DNA of 64,000 nt, taken from JACQHM01 sp964535215. GTDB taxonomy: Bacteria; Methylomirabilota; Methylomirabilia; Methylomirabilales; JACQHM01. The notes under the pieces were generated by a model. The model searched no databases and was not told where the DNA came from. It saw only the letters and a list, made by a program, of their open reading frames with translations. The translations under genes and the position numbers were made by a program. The stretch covers positions 19,342 through 83,341 of the forward strand of contig CAZHST010000011.1 of NCBI GenBank assembly GCA_964535215.1. Direction: 5' to 3'. This document shows positions 7,968 to 15,657 of the stretch, in pieces (the stretch's first letter is position 1; each line of letters opens with the position of its first letter).

Positions 7968-8452
7968 AGACGGAGGAACCGGTAGGCGGTCATGAGGAGA
8001 GCCAGCAAAGCGAACCAGATGTTCATCTGCCAGAAAAGCTGGCCGGAGCGGCGGTCGGTCTCCTGGCGAAGCTGGGTCAGCTCCTGGCGGAGCTGGGCGA
8101 ACCCGGTGGTCATCTCCTGGCGGAGCGCCGCGTCGCCCTCCCGCAGCTCCTGGCGGAGCTGGGCCATCTCCTGGCGGAGCGCCGCGTCGCCCTCCCGCAG
8201 CTCCTGGCGGAGCGCCGCGTCGCCCTCCCGCAGCTCCTGCCGGAGGGCGGCATTGCCCTCTTTCACCTCCTGGCGGAGCTGGGCCATCTCCTGGCGGAGC
8301 TGGGCCATCTCCTGGCGGAGCTGGGCCATCTCCTGGCGGAGGGCGGCATTGCCCTCTTTCACCTCCTGGCGGAGCTGGAGGCCATCGGCCCGGAGGTCAT
8401 CGAGCCGCCGATGGACATCGTCAATCCGTTTCGACAGTTCATCCTGAGCCAT
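7964..8452 (-). CDS. Tandem-repeat coiled-coil protein with C-terminal membrane anchor
   Basis: A 162-residue protein made almost wholly of repeats. Seven-residue units (LRQEMAQ) and eleven-residue units (LREGDAALRQE) form a continuous coiled coil. It ends with one hydrophobic helix (WFALLALLMTAYRF) near the C terminus, so it is probably tail-anchored to the inner membrane. At DNA level the units are near-perfect 21-bp and 33-bp tandem repeats. ATG 8452 has GGGAG nine bases upstream; a GTG at 8464 is an alternative. It lies antisense between the chemoreceptor and cheW genes. Function unknown; copy number is likely to vary among strains. Confidence 0.75.
   Translation of the reverse strand: MAQDELSKRIDDVHRRLDDLRADGLQLRQEVKEGNAALRQEMAQLRQEMAQLRQEMAQLRQEVKEGNAALRQELREGDAALRQELREGDAALRQEMAQLRQELREGDAALRQEMTTGFAQLRQELTQLRQETDRRSGQLFWQMNIWFALLALLMTAYRFLRL
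8093..8365. repeat. Tandem 21-bp and 33-bp repeats
   Basis: Several near-identical copies of the unit CTCCTGGCGGAGCTGGGCC are seen, alternating with a 33-bp unit containing GCCGCGTCGCCCTCCCGC. They encode the heptad and hendecad repeats of the antisense coiled-coil gene. Confidence 0.85.
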
Positions 8453-8462
8453 AGGTGCTCCC

Positions 8463-8492
8463 ACGATAGCACCATAGCGATGGCACTGTCAA
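8463..8492 (-). promoter_or_regulatory. Sigma70-like promoter for the coiled-coil gene
   Basis: On the minus strand TTGACA (8492-8487) is followed after 18 bases by TATCGT (8468-8463). It lies only ten bases before ATG 8452, so the transcript would be nearly leaderless. The match is reasonable but unproven. Confidence 0.4.
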
Positions 8493-8513
8493 GACTGGAG
8501 AAAGGGGGAAGCG

Positions 8514-9008
8514 ATGGAACAACTGGATGGGCTTTCTAGCCAGATCAGCTTTGCCACCGACGGGAACCAGTACCTGACCTTCACGCTGGGGCAGGAGGAG
8601 TACGGCGTAGAGATCCTGAAGGTCCAGGAGATCAAGGGGTACTCGGCGATCACGCCGATTCCGAACACGCCCCCCTACATCAAGGGGGTGATGAACCTTA
8701 GGGGGACGATCATCCCGGTGGTGGACCTCCGGTCGAAGTTCGCCATGGCGGAGGCGGAGTACAACCAGTTCACGGTGATCATCGTGGTGAAGGTGGGCCC
8801 GAAGGCCATAGGGCTGGTCGTGGACGCCGTCTCCGATGTGCTGAACATCCCCAAGACCGACATCCAGGCCCCGCCGGACTTCGGGGCCCAGGTGGAGACC
8901 CGGTTCATCAGCGGTCTGGCCAAGGCGGGGGAAAAACTCGTCGTCCTCTTAGACATCGACCGGGTCGTGAGGGATGACGAGCTGGCCGCCCTCGGCTCCA
9001 CGAATTAG
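8514..9008 (+). CDS. cheW: Chemotaxis coupling protein CheW
   Basis: A 164-residue CheW. A single CheW-like domain fills the protein, with YLTFTLGQEEYGVEIL at the start and the conserved core segment GVMNLRGTIIPVVDLR. It bridges CheA and the chemoreceptor. The ATG has a purine-rich AGGGGGAA site upstream. It follows the antisense coiled-coil gene, which separates it from the receptor it would normally adjoin. Confidence 0.95.
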   Translation: MEQLDGLSSQISFATDGNQYLTFTLGQEEYGVEILKVQEIKGYSAITPIPNTPPYIKGVMNLRGTIIPVVDLRSKFAMAEAEYNQFTVIIVVKVGPKAIGLVVDAVSDVLNIPKTDIQAPPDFGAQVETRFISGLAKAGEKLVVLLDIDRVVRDDELAALGSTN

Positions 9009-9089
9009 GCGAACCTCGGACACACCATAACCTTTTACCCAGGAACTGTCCCTGCAGGGAAGGAAGGGAATGGGTGGTCAAACACGGAT
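9009..9089. other. cheW-cheR spacer with a 12-bp palindrome
   Basis: The 81-base gap contains the perfect palindrome TCCCTGCAGGGA (9049-9060). No promoter or terminator is clear. The palindrome could be a binding site or chance. Confidence 0.3.
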
Positions 9090-9977
9090 ATGGGAAGCCA
9101 GGGGACAGCCAGCAATCTCCCTCAGTTCGGCGTTACGGCGGGATACGCGTTGAGCGACGAGGAGTTCCTCCTGTTCCGGGGCCTTATCAAAACCCAGACC
9201 GGGATTGCCCTGAGCGACTTCAAGCGATCCCTAGTCCAGGCCCGTTTGAGTAAGCGGCTCCGCCAGCTCGGCCTTCGGACCTTTCGCGAGTATTACGATT
9301 ATCTCATGAAGCGAGATCCCACGGGGGAGGAACGGATCCGGTTCATCAACGCTATGACCACCAACAAGACCGAGTTCTTCCGGGAACCGCACCACTTTAC
9401 CTATCTCAAGGACGTCTGGCTGCCTTCTGTCCGGTCCCGCGCCGCAAAGACCGGCGAGCGGCGGATCCGGATCTGGTCTGCCGGCTGCTCCACGGGGGAA
9501 GAGCCCTACTCCATCGCCATTACCCTCTGGGAGGGCCTCCAGACCCTCCTGGGGTGGGACGTCCGCATCCTGGCCTCGGACATTGATACCGAGGTGTTGG
9601 CCAGGGCCCAAGAGGGGGTGTATCCCCTGGATCAGGTCCGGGCTATCCCTCAAGACATGCTCTGCCGCTACTTCCAGAAGGAGACGGGGACCCAGGCAGA
9701 CCTCGTCCGGGTTCTCCCGAAGCTCCGGGACCTGATCACCTTCCGCCGGATCAACCTCCTCGAGGAGCCCTGGCCGATCCGGACCCGGTTCGACGTCATC
9801 TTCTGTCGGAATGTGGTGATCTACTTCGATAAGCCCACCCAGCACCAGCTGTTCCACCGGTTTGAGGCCGCCCTTCAGGAGGAGGGGCTCCTCATCCTGG
9901 GCCATTCCGAGAGCCTGCTGGGGAGTGGGGCCCGGTTCCACCACCTGGGTCAGACGATCTACCAGAGGCTGAGCTGA
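9090..9977 (+). CDS. cheR: Chemoreceptor methyltransferase CheR
   Basis: A 295-residue CheR. The N-terminal helical domain is followed by a SAM-binding Rossmann domain with SAGCSTGEEPYSIA and the late motif FCRNVVIYFDKPTQ. It methylates glutamates on the chemoreceptor signalling domain and so works opposite CheB. It overlaps cheD by one base (TGATG). Confidence 0.95.
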   Translation: MGSQGTASNLPQFGVTAGYALSDEEFLLFRGLIKTQTGIALSDFKRSLVQARLSKRLRQLGLRTFREYYDYLMKRDPTGEERIRFINAMTTNKTEFFREPHHFTYLKDVWLPSVRSRAAKTGERRIRIWSAGCSTGEEPYSIAITLWEGLQTLLGWDVRILASDIDTEVLARAQEGVYPLDQVRAIPQDMLCRYFQKETGTQADLVRVLPKLRDLITFRRINLLEEPWPIRTRFDVIFCRNVVIYFDKPTQHQLFHRFEAALQEEGLLILGHSESLLGSGARFHHLGQTIYQRLS

Positions 9978-10540
9978 TGGCTGAGAGCTTCTTAAGAGAG
10001 CGGCCCGAAATCGCGATCCATATTGGCGGCGTCCATGCCAGCCGGGAGCCGGTGGTCCTCAAGACGCTCCTCGGCTCCTGTATCGCTGTCTGCCTCTACG
10101 ACCCTGGGGTCCGCATTGGCGGCATGAACCACTTCCTGCTGCCCGAATCCACCGACAACTCCGACCGTGACGCCCCGTCCCGCTTCGGCATCCATGCGAT
10201 GGATCTTCTGATCGGGGCCATGCTCAAGCTGGGGGCGGTCCGGGACCGGTTCGTGGCCAAGGTCTTCGGCGGAGGTCACGTCCTCCAGATCGCCGAGTCC
10301 CAGAATGGCGTCCCCCAACGGAACATCGACTTCGCCCACCGGTTCTTAAAGGTCGAGGCGATCCCGATCCTGGCCGAGGACGTGGGCGGGTATCAGCCCC
10401 GGCATGTCCGGTTCGAGACGGACACCGGCCGGGCCTTCGTCAAGCGGATAGGCGACAGGCACCTTGTCGCCCGCCTTGCCGAGGAGGAGGCTGCAATCCG
10501 ACGGAAGCCGGTTCCTTACGGCGACATCACCCTCTTTTGA
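9977..10540 (+). CDS. cheD: Chemoreceptor glutamine deamidase CheD
   Basis: A 187-residue CheD. The catalytic Cys is in LGSCIAVCLYD and the His in GGMNHFLLPE, both in typical positions. It deamidates receptor glutamines and in other bacteria is a CheC partner; a CheC-like protein is encoded at 3081. The start overlaps the cheR stop, indicating coupled translation. Confidence 0.93.
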   Translation: MAESFLRERPEIAIHIGGVHASREPVVLKTLLGSCIAVCLYDPGVRIGGMNHFLLPESTDNSDRDAPSRFGIHAMDLLIGAMLKLGAVRDRFVAKVFGGGHVLQIAESQNGVPQRNIDFAHRFLKVEAIPILAEDVGGYQPRHVRFETDTGRAFVKRIGDRHLVARLAEEEAAIRRKPVPYGDITLF

Positions 10541-10548
10541 GTCAAGAG

Positions 10549-10643
10549 GGTTGATTGAGTTTATCGGGTTTTTGGGTTTTCGAACCCAATGAACGCAACA
10601 AACCCAATGAACGCAACAAACCCAATCAACTCAACAAACCCTA
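10549..10643. repeat. Palindromic AACCCAATG repeat over the cheB start
   Basis: GGGTT TTCG AACCC (10574-10587) is a perfect stem with a UUCG tetraloop. It is nested inside a longer imperfect hairpin in which GATTGAGTTTATCGGGTT faces AACCCAATGAACGCAAC repeats. The proposed cheB ATG begins two bases after the stem. The right-hand repeats are translated. Confidence 0.7.
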
Positions 10644-11674
10644 AAATTCGGGTGCTGATCGTTGACGACTCGGCCTTCGTGCGGCAGGTCCTGACCAGGC
10701 TCCTCCTCCGGGATCCAGGGATTGAGGTGGTGGGGGTGGCGGCCGACCCTTACTTTGCCAGGGAGAAGATCCGGGCCTTGAAGCCTGATGTCCTGACCCT
10801 GGATGTGGAGATGCCCAGGATGGACGGCCTCACCTTCCTGGAGAAGCTCATGCGCGCCCATCCTATGCCTGTGGTCATGGTCTCGTCCCTGACCCAGGAG
10901 GGGTGTGAGACGACCCTCCGGGCCCTGGAGCTTGGGGCTGTGGATTTCGTGGCCAAGCCGAAGCTCGACCTCCACGACCGGATGGAGGAAGTAGCAAGGG
11001 AGGTGATCGAGAAGATCAAGGCCGCGGCCCGGGCCCGGGTCCGTCCTCTGAGGATGGCCATCCGGCCAAAGCCGATCGGGCCGATCCGACCCCTGATCAC
11101 GACCACCCACCAGGTGATCGCCATCGGGGCTTCCACGGGCGGGACGGAGGCCCTCAGGGAGATTCTGGAGGCGATGCCTGCCGATGCGCCGGGGATCGTG
11201 ATCGTCCAGCACATGCCTGAGAAGTTTACCAGGGCCTTCGCCGACCGCCTTAACCACCGGTGTACGGTAAGGGTGAAGGAGGCGGAGGATGGAGACCGGG
11301 TCCTGGCAGGCCACGCCCTCATCGCCCCCGGCAACTACCACCTCAGGCTCTTTCGGGATGGGGCTAGCTACCGGGTGCGGGTGGACCAGGGACCTCCGGT
11401 CAACCGGCATCGGCCGTCGGTGGACGTCCTCTTCCAGTCCACCGCCCTGGCGGCAGGGCGGAACGCAGTCGGGGTCATCCTGACCGGCATGGGGGATGAT
11501 GGAGCCCGGGGGCTTTTGGCCATGAAGCAGGCCGGCGCCCACACCATCGCTCAGGATGAGCCGACCTGTGTTGTGTTCGGCATGCCGAAAGAGGCCATCG
11601 CTTTAGGTGCCGTGGACCATGTGCTTCCCCTTCCCGAGATCGCACGCGCCGTTCTTAAACTGGCAGGAGGTTAA
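10589..11674 (+). CDS. cheB: Chemoreceptor methylesterase CheB
   Basis: A 361-residue CheB. The receiver domain has VDDSAFVRQ and the phospho-acceptor Asp in LTLDVEMPRMDG. The esterase domain has the catalytic Ser in IGASTGGTEAL, His in VQHMPEKFTRAF and Asp in GMGDDGARGL. It removes methyl groups added by CheR when phosphorylated by CheA. The first 18 residues (MNATNPMNATNP and so on) come from a DNA repeat rather than the protein family. No ribosome site is visible before ATG 10589 or the second ATG at 10607, so the exact start is uncertain. Confidence 0.93.
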   Translation: MNATNPMNATNPINSTNPKIRVLIVDDSAFVRQVLTRLLLRDPGIEVVGVAADPYFAREKIRALKPDVLTLDVEMPRMDGLTFLEKLMRAHPMPVVMVSSLTQEGCETTLRALELGAVDFVAKPKLDLHDRMEEVAREVIEKIKAAARARVRPLRMAIRPKPIGPIRPLITTTHQVIAIGASTGGTEALREILEAMPADAPGIVIVQHMPEKFTRAFADRLNHRCTVRVKEAEDGDRVLAGHALIAPGNYHLRLFRDGASYRVRVDQGPPVNRHRPSVDVLFQSTALAAGRNAVGVILTGMGDDGARGLLAMKQAGAHTIAQDEPTCVVFGMPKEAIALGAVDHVLPLPEIARAVLKLAGG

Positions 11675-11678
11675 ACCG

Positions 11679-12437
11679 ATGCCCCGTGCGGAGGAGACGA
11701 TAAAGACCCGCCCGATCCTGGTCATTGACGACGATCCCCGGTCGTGTGAGCTGGTGGTCTCCATTCTCGAAGGCGCATGGTTCAAGGTCCTTTCGGCTCC
11801 GGATGGCCCGTCAGGGATTGAAACGGCCCGGGCGGCTCAGCCCGCCGTCATCATCCTGGATATGATGATGCCTGGGATCAATGGGGTCGAGACGTGCCAG
11901 CGGCTGAAACAGGATCCTATCCTCAGGGATATTCCCGTGGTCGGCGTCACAGCCTCAGCAGACCCGACGTATACGGCGAAGGTCTTTCGCGCCGGGGCCG
12001 AGTTCTTTCTGCCGAAACCTTTTAGTGCGCATGGCCTGATCCATGTGGTGAAGTTGGCCGAGGAGTTAGCTCAGAACGATCCGAGGCGGCACCGCCGCGG
12101 ACCTCATCCCCGTTTCCCGGCTGAGCTTCCTGTCCGGTGCCTCGCCGGCGGGGAGGAGGGTGCGACCCGGGAGATCGTGGGTCGGACGGGGAACGTAAGC
12201 TTGGGTGGCCTCCTGCTCCTTCTGCCCGAGAGGCTGGCGCCCGGTACCGTTTTTCGCCTCTGGCTGAGGCTCCCCGAAGGGGCAATTCCCGCCGAGGGTG
12301 TCGTTGTCTGGCAGAATCCCCAGCCGATGGGCGACGGGAGGATCCGCCATGGCACCCGGCTCCTCGGTTTCGCGAACAACGCTGATCTCGTCCGGTATCG
12401 ACGCTATCTCAGCCAGATCGCGGCAGGCCGTTTTTAA
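11679..12437 (+). CDS. Receiver-PilZ response regulator
   Basis: A 252-residue protein. An N-terminal receiver (VIDDDPRS, Asp in IILDMMMPGING, Lys in LPKPFSAH) is joined to a C-terminal PilZ-type domain with an RRGPHPRF basic stretch and NVSLGG in place of the usual D/NxSxxG motif. PilZ domains bind cyclic di-GMP, so it may link phosphorylation and c-di-GMP to motility. The ATG at 11679 has GGCAGGAGG nine bases upstream; earlier starts lie inside cheB. Confidence 0.82.
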   Translation: MPRAEETIKTRPILVIDDDPRSCELVVSILEGAWFKVLSAPDGPSGIETARAAQPAVIILDMMMPGINGVETCQRLKQDPILRDIPVVGVTASADPTYTAKVFRAGAEFFLPKPFSAHGLIHVVKLAEELAQNDPRRHRRGPHPRFPAELPVRCLAGGEEGATREIVGRTGNVSLGGLLLLLPERLAPGTVFRLWLRLPEGAIPAEGVVVWQNPQPMGDGRIRHGTRLLGFANNADLVRYRRYLSQIAAGRF

Positions 12438-12444
12438 ATAAAGC

Positions 12445-12472
12445 TCAAGGAAAGCGGGTTGGCTGCCGATAA
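12445..12472 (+). promoter_or_regulatory. Sigma28 (FliA) promoter upstream of flgM
   Basis: TCAAG (12445-12449), 15 bases, then a perfect GCCGATAA (12465-12472). This matches the FliA promoter form known from Pseudomonas and relatives. It drives the flgM-flgN-flgK-flgL operon, expected late genes, and implies FlgM autoregulation. Confidence 0.82.
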
Positions 12473-12513
12473 CCATAGAAGGGGACGTGTTGCTTGTCAC
12501 GTTCAGATCTCAT

Positions 12514-12558
12514 ACCCCTTCTCCCCCTCCCCTTCAAGGGGAGGGAAAGGGTAGGGGT
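12514..12558. repeat. CCCCTT/AAGGGG inverted repeat
   Basis: CCCTCCCCTT pairs with AAGGGGAGGG around a one-base centre, with outer ACCCCT/AGGGGT arms. It lies in the flgM leader between the sigma28 promoter and the gene, so it could fold in the mRNA. A similar element is in the chemoreceptor tail. Confidence 0.65.
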
Positions 12559-12571
12559 GGGGAGGTGACCC

Positions 12572-12874
12572 ATGAAGATCCAGGAGCCTACCCTTCCCGA
12601 GGGCATCCCGCCTTCCGCCGGAAAGGTCGGGGAGGTGGCCCCCGGCAAGGTTAGCCCCCGGACCCCCGGGGCTGGTCCTCCGCCAGCAGATCAGGTGGAG
12701 CTCTCCCCGGGGGCCCGGGAGCTCTACCTGGCCCGGACTTTGCTTCACCAAGTGCCGGAGATTCGTGAGGAGCTGGTCAAGGACCTCAAACAGAGGATTC
12801 AGGACGGCAGCTATGAGATCGACGTGATGAAGGTGGCAGAAGAACTCCTGCGGGAGATAAGGCTCTATGGATGA
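12572..12874 (+). CDS. flgM: Anti-sigma28 factor FlgM
   Basis: A 100-residue FlgM. The N-terminal half is Pro/Gly-rich and disordered, as in the family. The C-terminal sigma-binding helices are seen from VELSPGARELYLAR to VAEELLREIRLYG. FlgM holds FliA inactive until exported through the completed hook. GGGGAGGTG provides the ribosome site. The sigma28 promoter upstream gives the expected feedback loop. Confidence 0.85.
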   Translation: MKIQEPTLPEGIPPSAGKVGEVAPGKVSPRTPGAGPPPADQVELSPGARELYLARTLLHQVPEIREELVKDLKQRIQDGSYEIDVMKVAEELLREIRLYG

Positions 12875-13373
12875 ACGCCTGTTCGATGAGCTCCTCCAGG
12901 TCCTCCGTCAGGAGATGGGTTGCTATCGGCAGCTTCTTGACCTCCTCCACCGGGAGAAGGGGCTCCTGGTCAAAGGCGATCTGGAGGGCCTGACAGAGCT
13001 TCTGAAGCGGAAAGAGACCCTGGGGTTGGAGGTCAAGGTCCTGGAGGAGGCCCGCCTGGGTCTCCTGCAAAAGGTGGGGGCTGCCCTGGGGTTGGAGGAG
13101 CGGGATCTCACCTGCTCCAAACTGGCCCAGCTCGCCCCGCCTTTCTACGCCTTCCGCTACGGGGCTCTCCTCGGGGAATTCAGGGAGCTGATCGGGCAGG
13201 TTGCCGACCTCAACAAGCAAAATGGAGTGCTCCTCGAAGGGGCTCTCCAATGGACCAGGAACCTCCTCCACCTTTTCACCACGGTAGCCTGGGGCCCCAC
13301 GTACCGGGAGGATGGTGCCCTAGAAGGCGGCCGGCCGGGCGCTCCTCTTTTCACTTTCAATCAGTGGGTGTGA
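12867..13373 (+). CDS. flgN: FlgN-type export chaperone
   Basis: A 168-residue helical protein overlapping flgM by 8 nt and lying directly before flgK and flgL, the clients of FlgN. Its leading segment (LLQVLRQEMGCYRQLLDLLHREKGLL) matches the FlgN pattern of a long first helix followed by a KGDLEGL turn. The C-terminal 40 residues are less regular. The call rests on both sequence pattern and position. Confidence 0.78.
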   Translation: MDERLFDELLQVLRQEMGCYRQLLDLLHREKGLLVKGDLEGLTELLKRKETLGLEVKVLEEARLGLLQKVGAALGLEERDLTCSKLAQLAPPFYAFRYGALLGEFRELIGQVADLNKQNGVLLEGALQWTRNLLHLFTTVAWGPTYREDGALEGGRPGAPLFTFNQWV

Positions 13374-13374
13374 A

Positions 13375-14733
13375 ATGACCATCTTTGGCCTCTTGGAGCT
13401 GGGACGACGGGCCCTTCAAACGCATCAGGCGGCGATCCAGACCCGGGGCCACAATGTGGCCAACGCTCAGACTCCCGGCTACTCCCGCCAGCGGGTAGAA
13501 CTTGCTGCCAGCCTCCCGGAGAATTTGTTGGCGGCTGGGCAACTGGGGACCGGGGTCTCCCTGGAACAAATCATCCGTATTCGGGACCAGTTCCTCGATC
13601 TCCAGTTCCGGCGGGCTGCCTCCCGTTTAGGGGAGGCCGAGGTGGAGGAGGCCACCTTCCGCCGGATCCAGGCGCTGCTTGATGAGCCGTCGGACCGGGG
13701 GTTGGGCCAGACGTTAACCCGCTTCTTCTCCTCCTTCCAGGACCTGGCGGTCCATCCCACCGATCTTTCGACCCGATTCCAGGTTCGGGAACGGGGACTG
13801 GAGCTGGTTTCGGCCTTCCGGCGGCTGGACGGGGAATTGGATGCTCTTGCTGGAGAGCTGGAGGGGGAGATGGATCTTCGGGTCCGGGAGGTGAATGACC
13901 TGGCCGGGCGGATCGCCGAGTTGAACCAAAAGATCCGGAGTCTGGAGGCAGGCGGCGCCTCGGCCAACGATCTTCGGGATCTTAGGGACAGGCTGATAGA
14001 TGACCTTTCCCGTCTTGTGGCCCTCTCGGTGAAGGAGCAGCCGGATGGAACGGTCCAGATCACAGTTGGCGGGAGCCTCCTGGTGGATGGCACGGAGGTT
14101 AACCCGATGGCCTGGGAGAATCAGGAGGGCCAGATCCAACTCCTCCTCGGGGGGAACCCCATCCAGATTGAGGGGGGCCGGCTGAAGGGGCTCCTTGAGA
14201 GCCAAAACGACCTGGTGCCATGGGCCCAAGCTACCCTTGATAAGCTGGCCCAGGGGATCATCCTGGAGGTCAACCAGGTGCATAGCAACGGGTTTGGGCT
14301 TCAGAATCAACAGGGCCCCTTCTTCTCGGGAACAGGCGCAGCCGATATTGGGGTCGATTCCCAGATCCAGCAGGATGTCAATCGGATCGCGGCGGCAGCC
14401 ATGCCTTCTAGCCCCGGCGACAACACCAACGCCCGGGCATTGGCCGGGCTCCGCCAGGCCCTGACCATGGACGGGAACACCTTAACCTTCGAAGGGTTCT
14501 ACAGCGCCTTCGTCGGGGAGGTGGGGCTTCAGACTCAAGGGGCCGGCCGCCTCGTGGAGGCCCACCAGGCGATGGTGGACACCCTCTCAACGCGCCGGGA
14601 GGAGGTTTCGGGGGTCTCGGTGGACGAGGAGCTGACCCATCTGATCGAGCACCAGCGGGTCTACGAGGCCATGTCCCACTTCGTCAGGATCGTGGATGAG
14701 CTTCTAGAGACCCTGATCCGGGAGCTCGGCTAA
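13375..14733 (+). CDS. flgK: Hook-filament junction protein FlgK
   Basis: A 452-residue FlgK (HAP1). The N-terminal D0 motif reads FGLLELGRRALQTHQAAIQT and then GHNVANAQTPGYSRQRV, and the C-terminal D0 ends HLIEHQRVYEAMSHFVRIVDELL. It caps the hook and connects to FlgL. It is slightly shorter than the roughly 550 residues of Salmonella FlgK. It starts one base after the flgN stop. Confidence 0.95.
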   Translation: MTIFGLLELGRRALQTHQAAIQTRGHNVANAQTPGYSRQRVELAASLPENLLAAGQLGTGVSLEQIIRIRDQFLDLQFRRAASRLGEAEVEEATFRRIQALLDEPSDRGLGQTLTRFFSSFQDLAVHPTDLSTRFQVRERGLELVSAFRRLDGELDALAGELEGEMDLRVREVNDLAGRIAELNQKIRSLEAGGASANDLRDLRDRLIDDLSRLVALSVKEQPDGTVQITVGGSLLVDGTEVNPMAWENQEGQIQLLLGGNPIQIEGGRLKGLLESQNDLVPWAQATLDKLAQGIILEVNQVHSNGFGLQNQQGPFFSGTGAADIGVDSQIQQDVNRIAAAAMPSSPGDNTNARALAGLRQALTMDGNTLTFEGFYSAFVGEVGLQTQGAGRLVEAHQAMVDTLSTRREEVSGVSVDEELTHLIEHQRVYEAMSHFVRIVDELLETLIRELG

Positions 14734-14748
14734 AGTCGGAGGGCTGGA

Positions 14749-15657
14749 GTGCGGATTACGAACAGCCTGATCGCCCATCGGCTTTTACAGGACATCTCTC
14801 GAAACCTCGAGCGGCTGAGCAAGGTCCAGCTTCAGCTTTCGACGGCGAAGAGGCTGAATGAGCCCTCCGACGACCCAGTCGGAGCGGCCCGGACCATCTC
14901 TTTACGCTCAACCCTTGAGGCCCTTGAAGGATGGAAACGGACCGGGGAATGGGCTCAGGCGCTTCTCAGCGCCACCGGCCAGGCCCTCGATCAGATCCGG
15001 GAGATCCTAGCTCAGGCGAAAGAGGTTGCCCTTCGGGGGCTCGATCCTTCCATCAGTGCCCAGGACCGGCAAGTCCTGGCCGGTCAGGTGAACCTCCTCC
15101 TGGAGGGGCTCCTGGCCCTGTCCAATACCCGCTTCGCCGACCGTTATCTCTTCGGCGGGATCCAGACCACCTCTCCCCCCTTCACGGCCACGAGGGATGC
15201 CCAGGGGGAGATCGTGGCGGTTGTGGCCAACCCTCTCGGGGTTGAAGGGACCATCCCCTTCGAGGTGGCGGAGGGGGTCACCCTCGCCGTGAATGCCCCA
15301 GGGGATGAGGTCTTCCAGCAGCCTGTCGATCTCTTCCAAATCCTGGTAGATCTCCGCGAGGATCTGGTCGCCGACAACCCCTCCGGGATAGGGACTGCCC
15401 TGGATCGGATCGAGGCCGGCACTGACCAGGTCCTGGCCGCAGCCGGAGAGGTGGGGGTCCGGATCGGGAGGCTGGAGGGAATCATGGCCGGCCTCGACCA
15501 GGACCTCCTCCTCGTCAAGACCCTCCTCTCCCAGACAGAAGATGCCGATCTCGCTGAACTGTTTGTCGTGCTGTCCCAACGGGAGCAGGTCTATCAGGCC
15601 TCTCTCTTCGCCGGGGCCCGGCTCGTTCAGCCAAACCTTCTGGATTTCCTCCGGTGA
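14749..15657 (+). CDS. flgL: Hook-filament junction protein FlgL
   Basis: A 302-residue FlgL (HAP3). The N terminus RITNSLIAHRLLQDI and the LSTAKRLNEPSDDPVGAART block are the flagellin-like D0/D1 signature, and DLAELFVVLSQREQVYQASL closes the protein. The start is GTG with GGAGG upstream. It shares 4 bases (GTGA) with the next gene. Confidence 0.93.
   Translation: MRITNSLIAHRLLQDISRNLERLSKVQLQLSTAKRLNEPSDDPVGAARTISLRSTLEALEGWKRTGEWAQALLSATGQALDQIREILAQAKEVALRGLDPSISAQDRQVLAGQVNLLLEGLLALSNTRFADRYLFGGIQTTSPPFTATRDAQGEIVAVVANPLGVEGTIPFEVAEGVTLAVNAPGDEVFQQPVDLFQILVDLREDLVADNPSGIGTALDRIEAGTDQVLAAAGEVGVRIGRLEGIMAGLDQDLLLVKTLLSQTEDADLAELFVVLSQREQVYQASLFAGARLVQPNLLDFLR

Noticed and set aside
8093..8365. 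CRISPR array
   Set aside because: The repeats have no unique spacers; they are in-frame coding tandem repeats of a coiled-coil gene.
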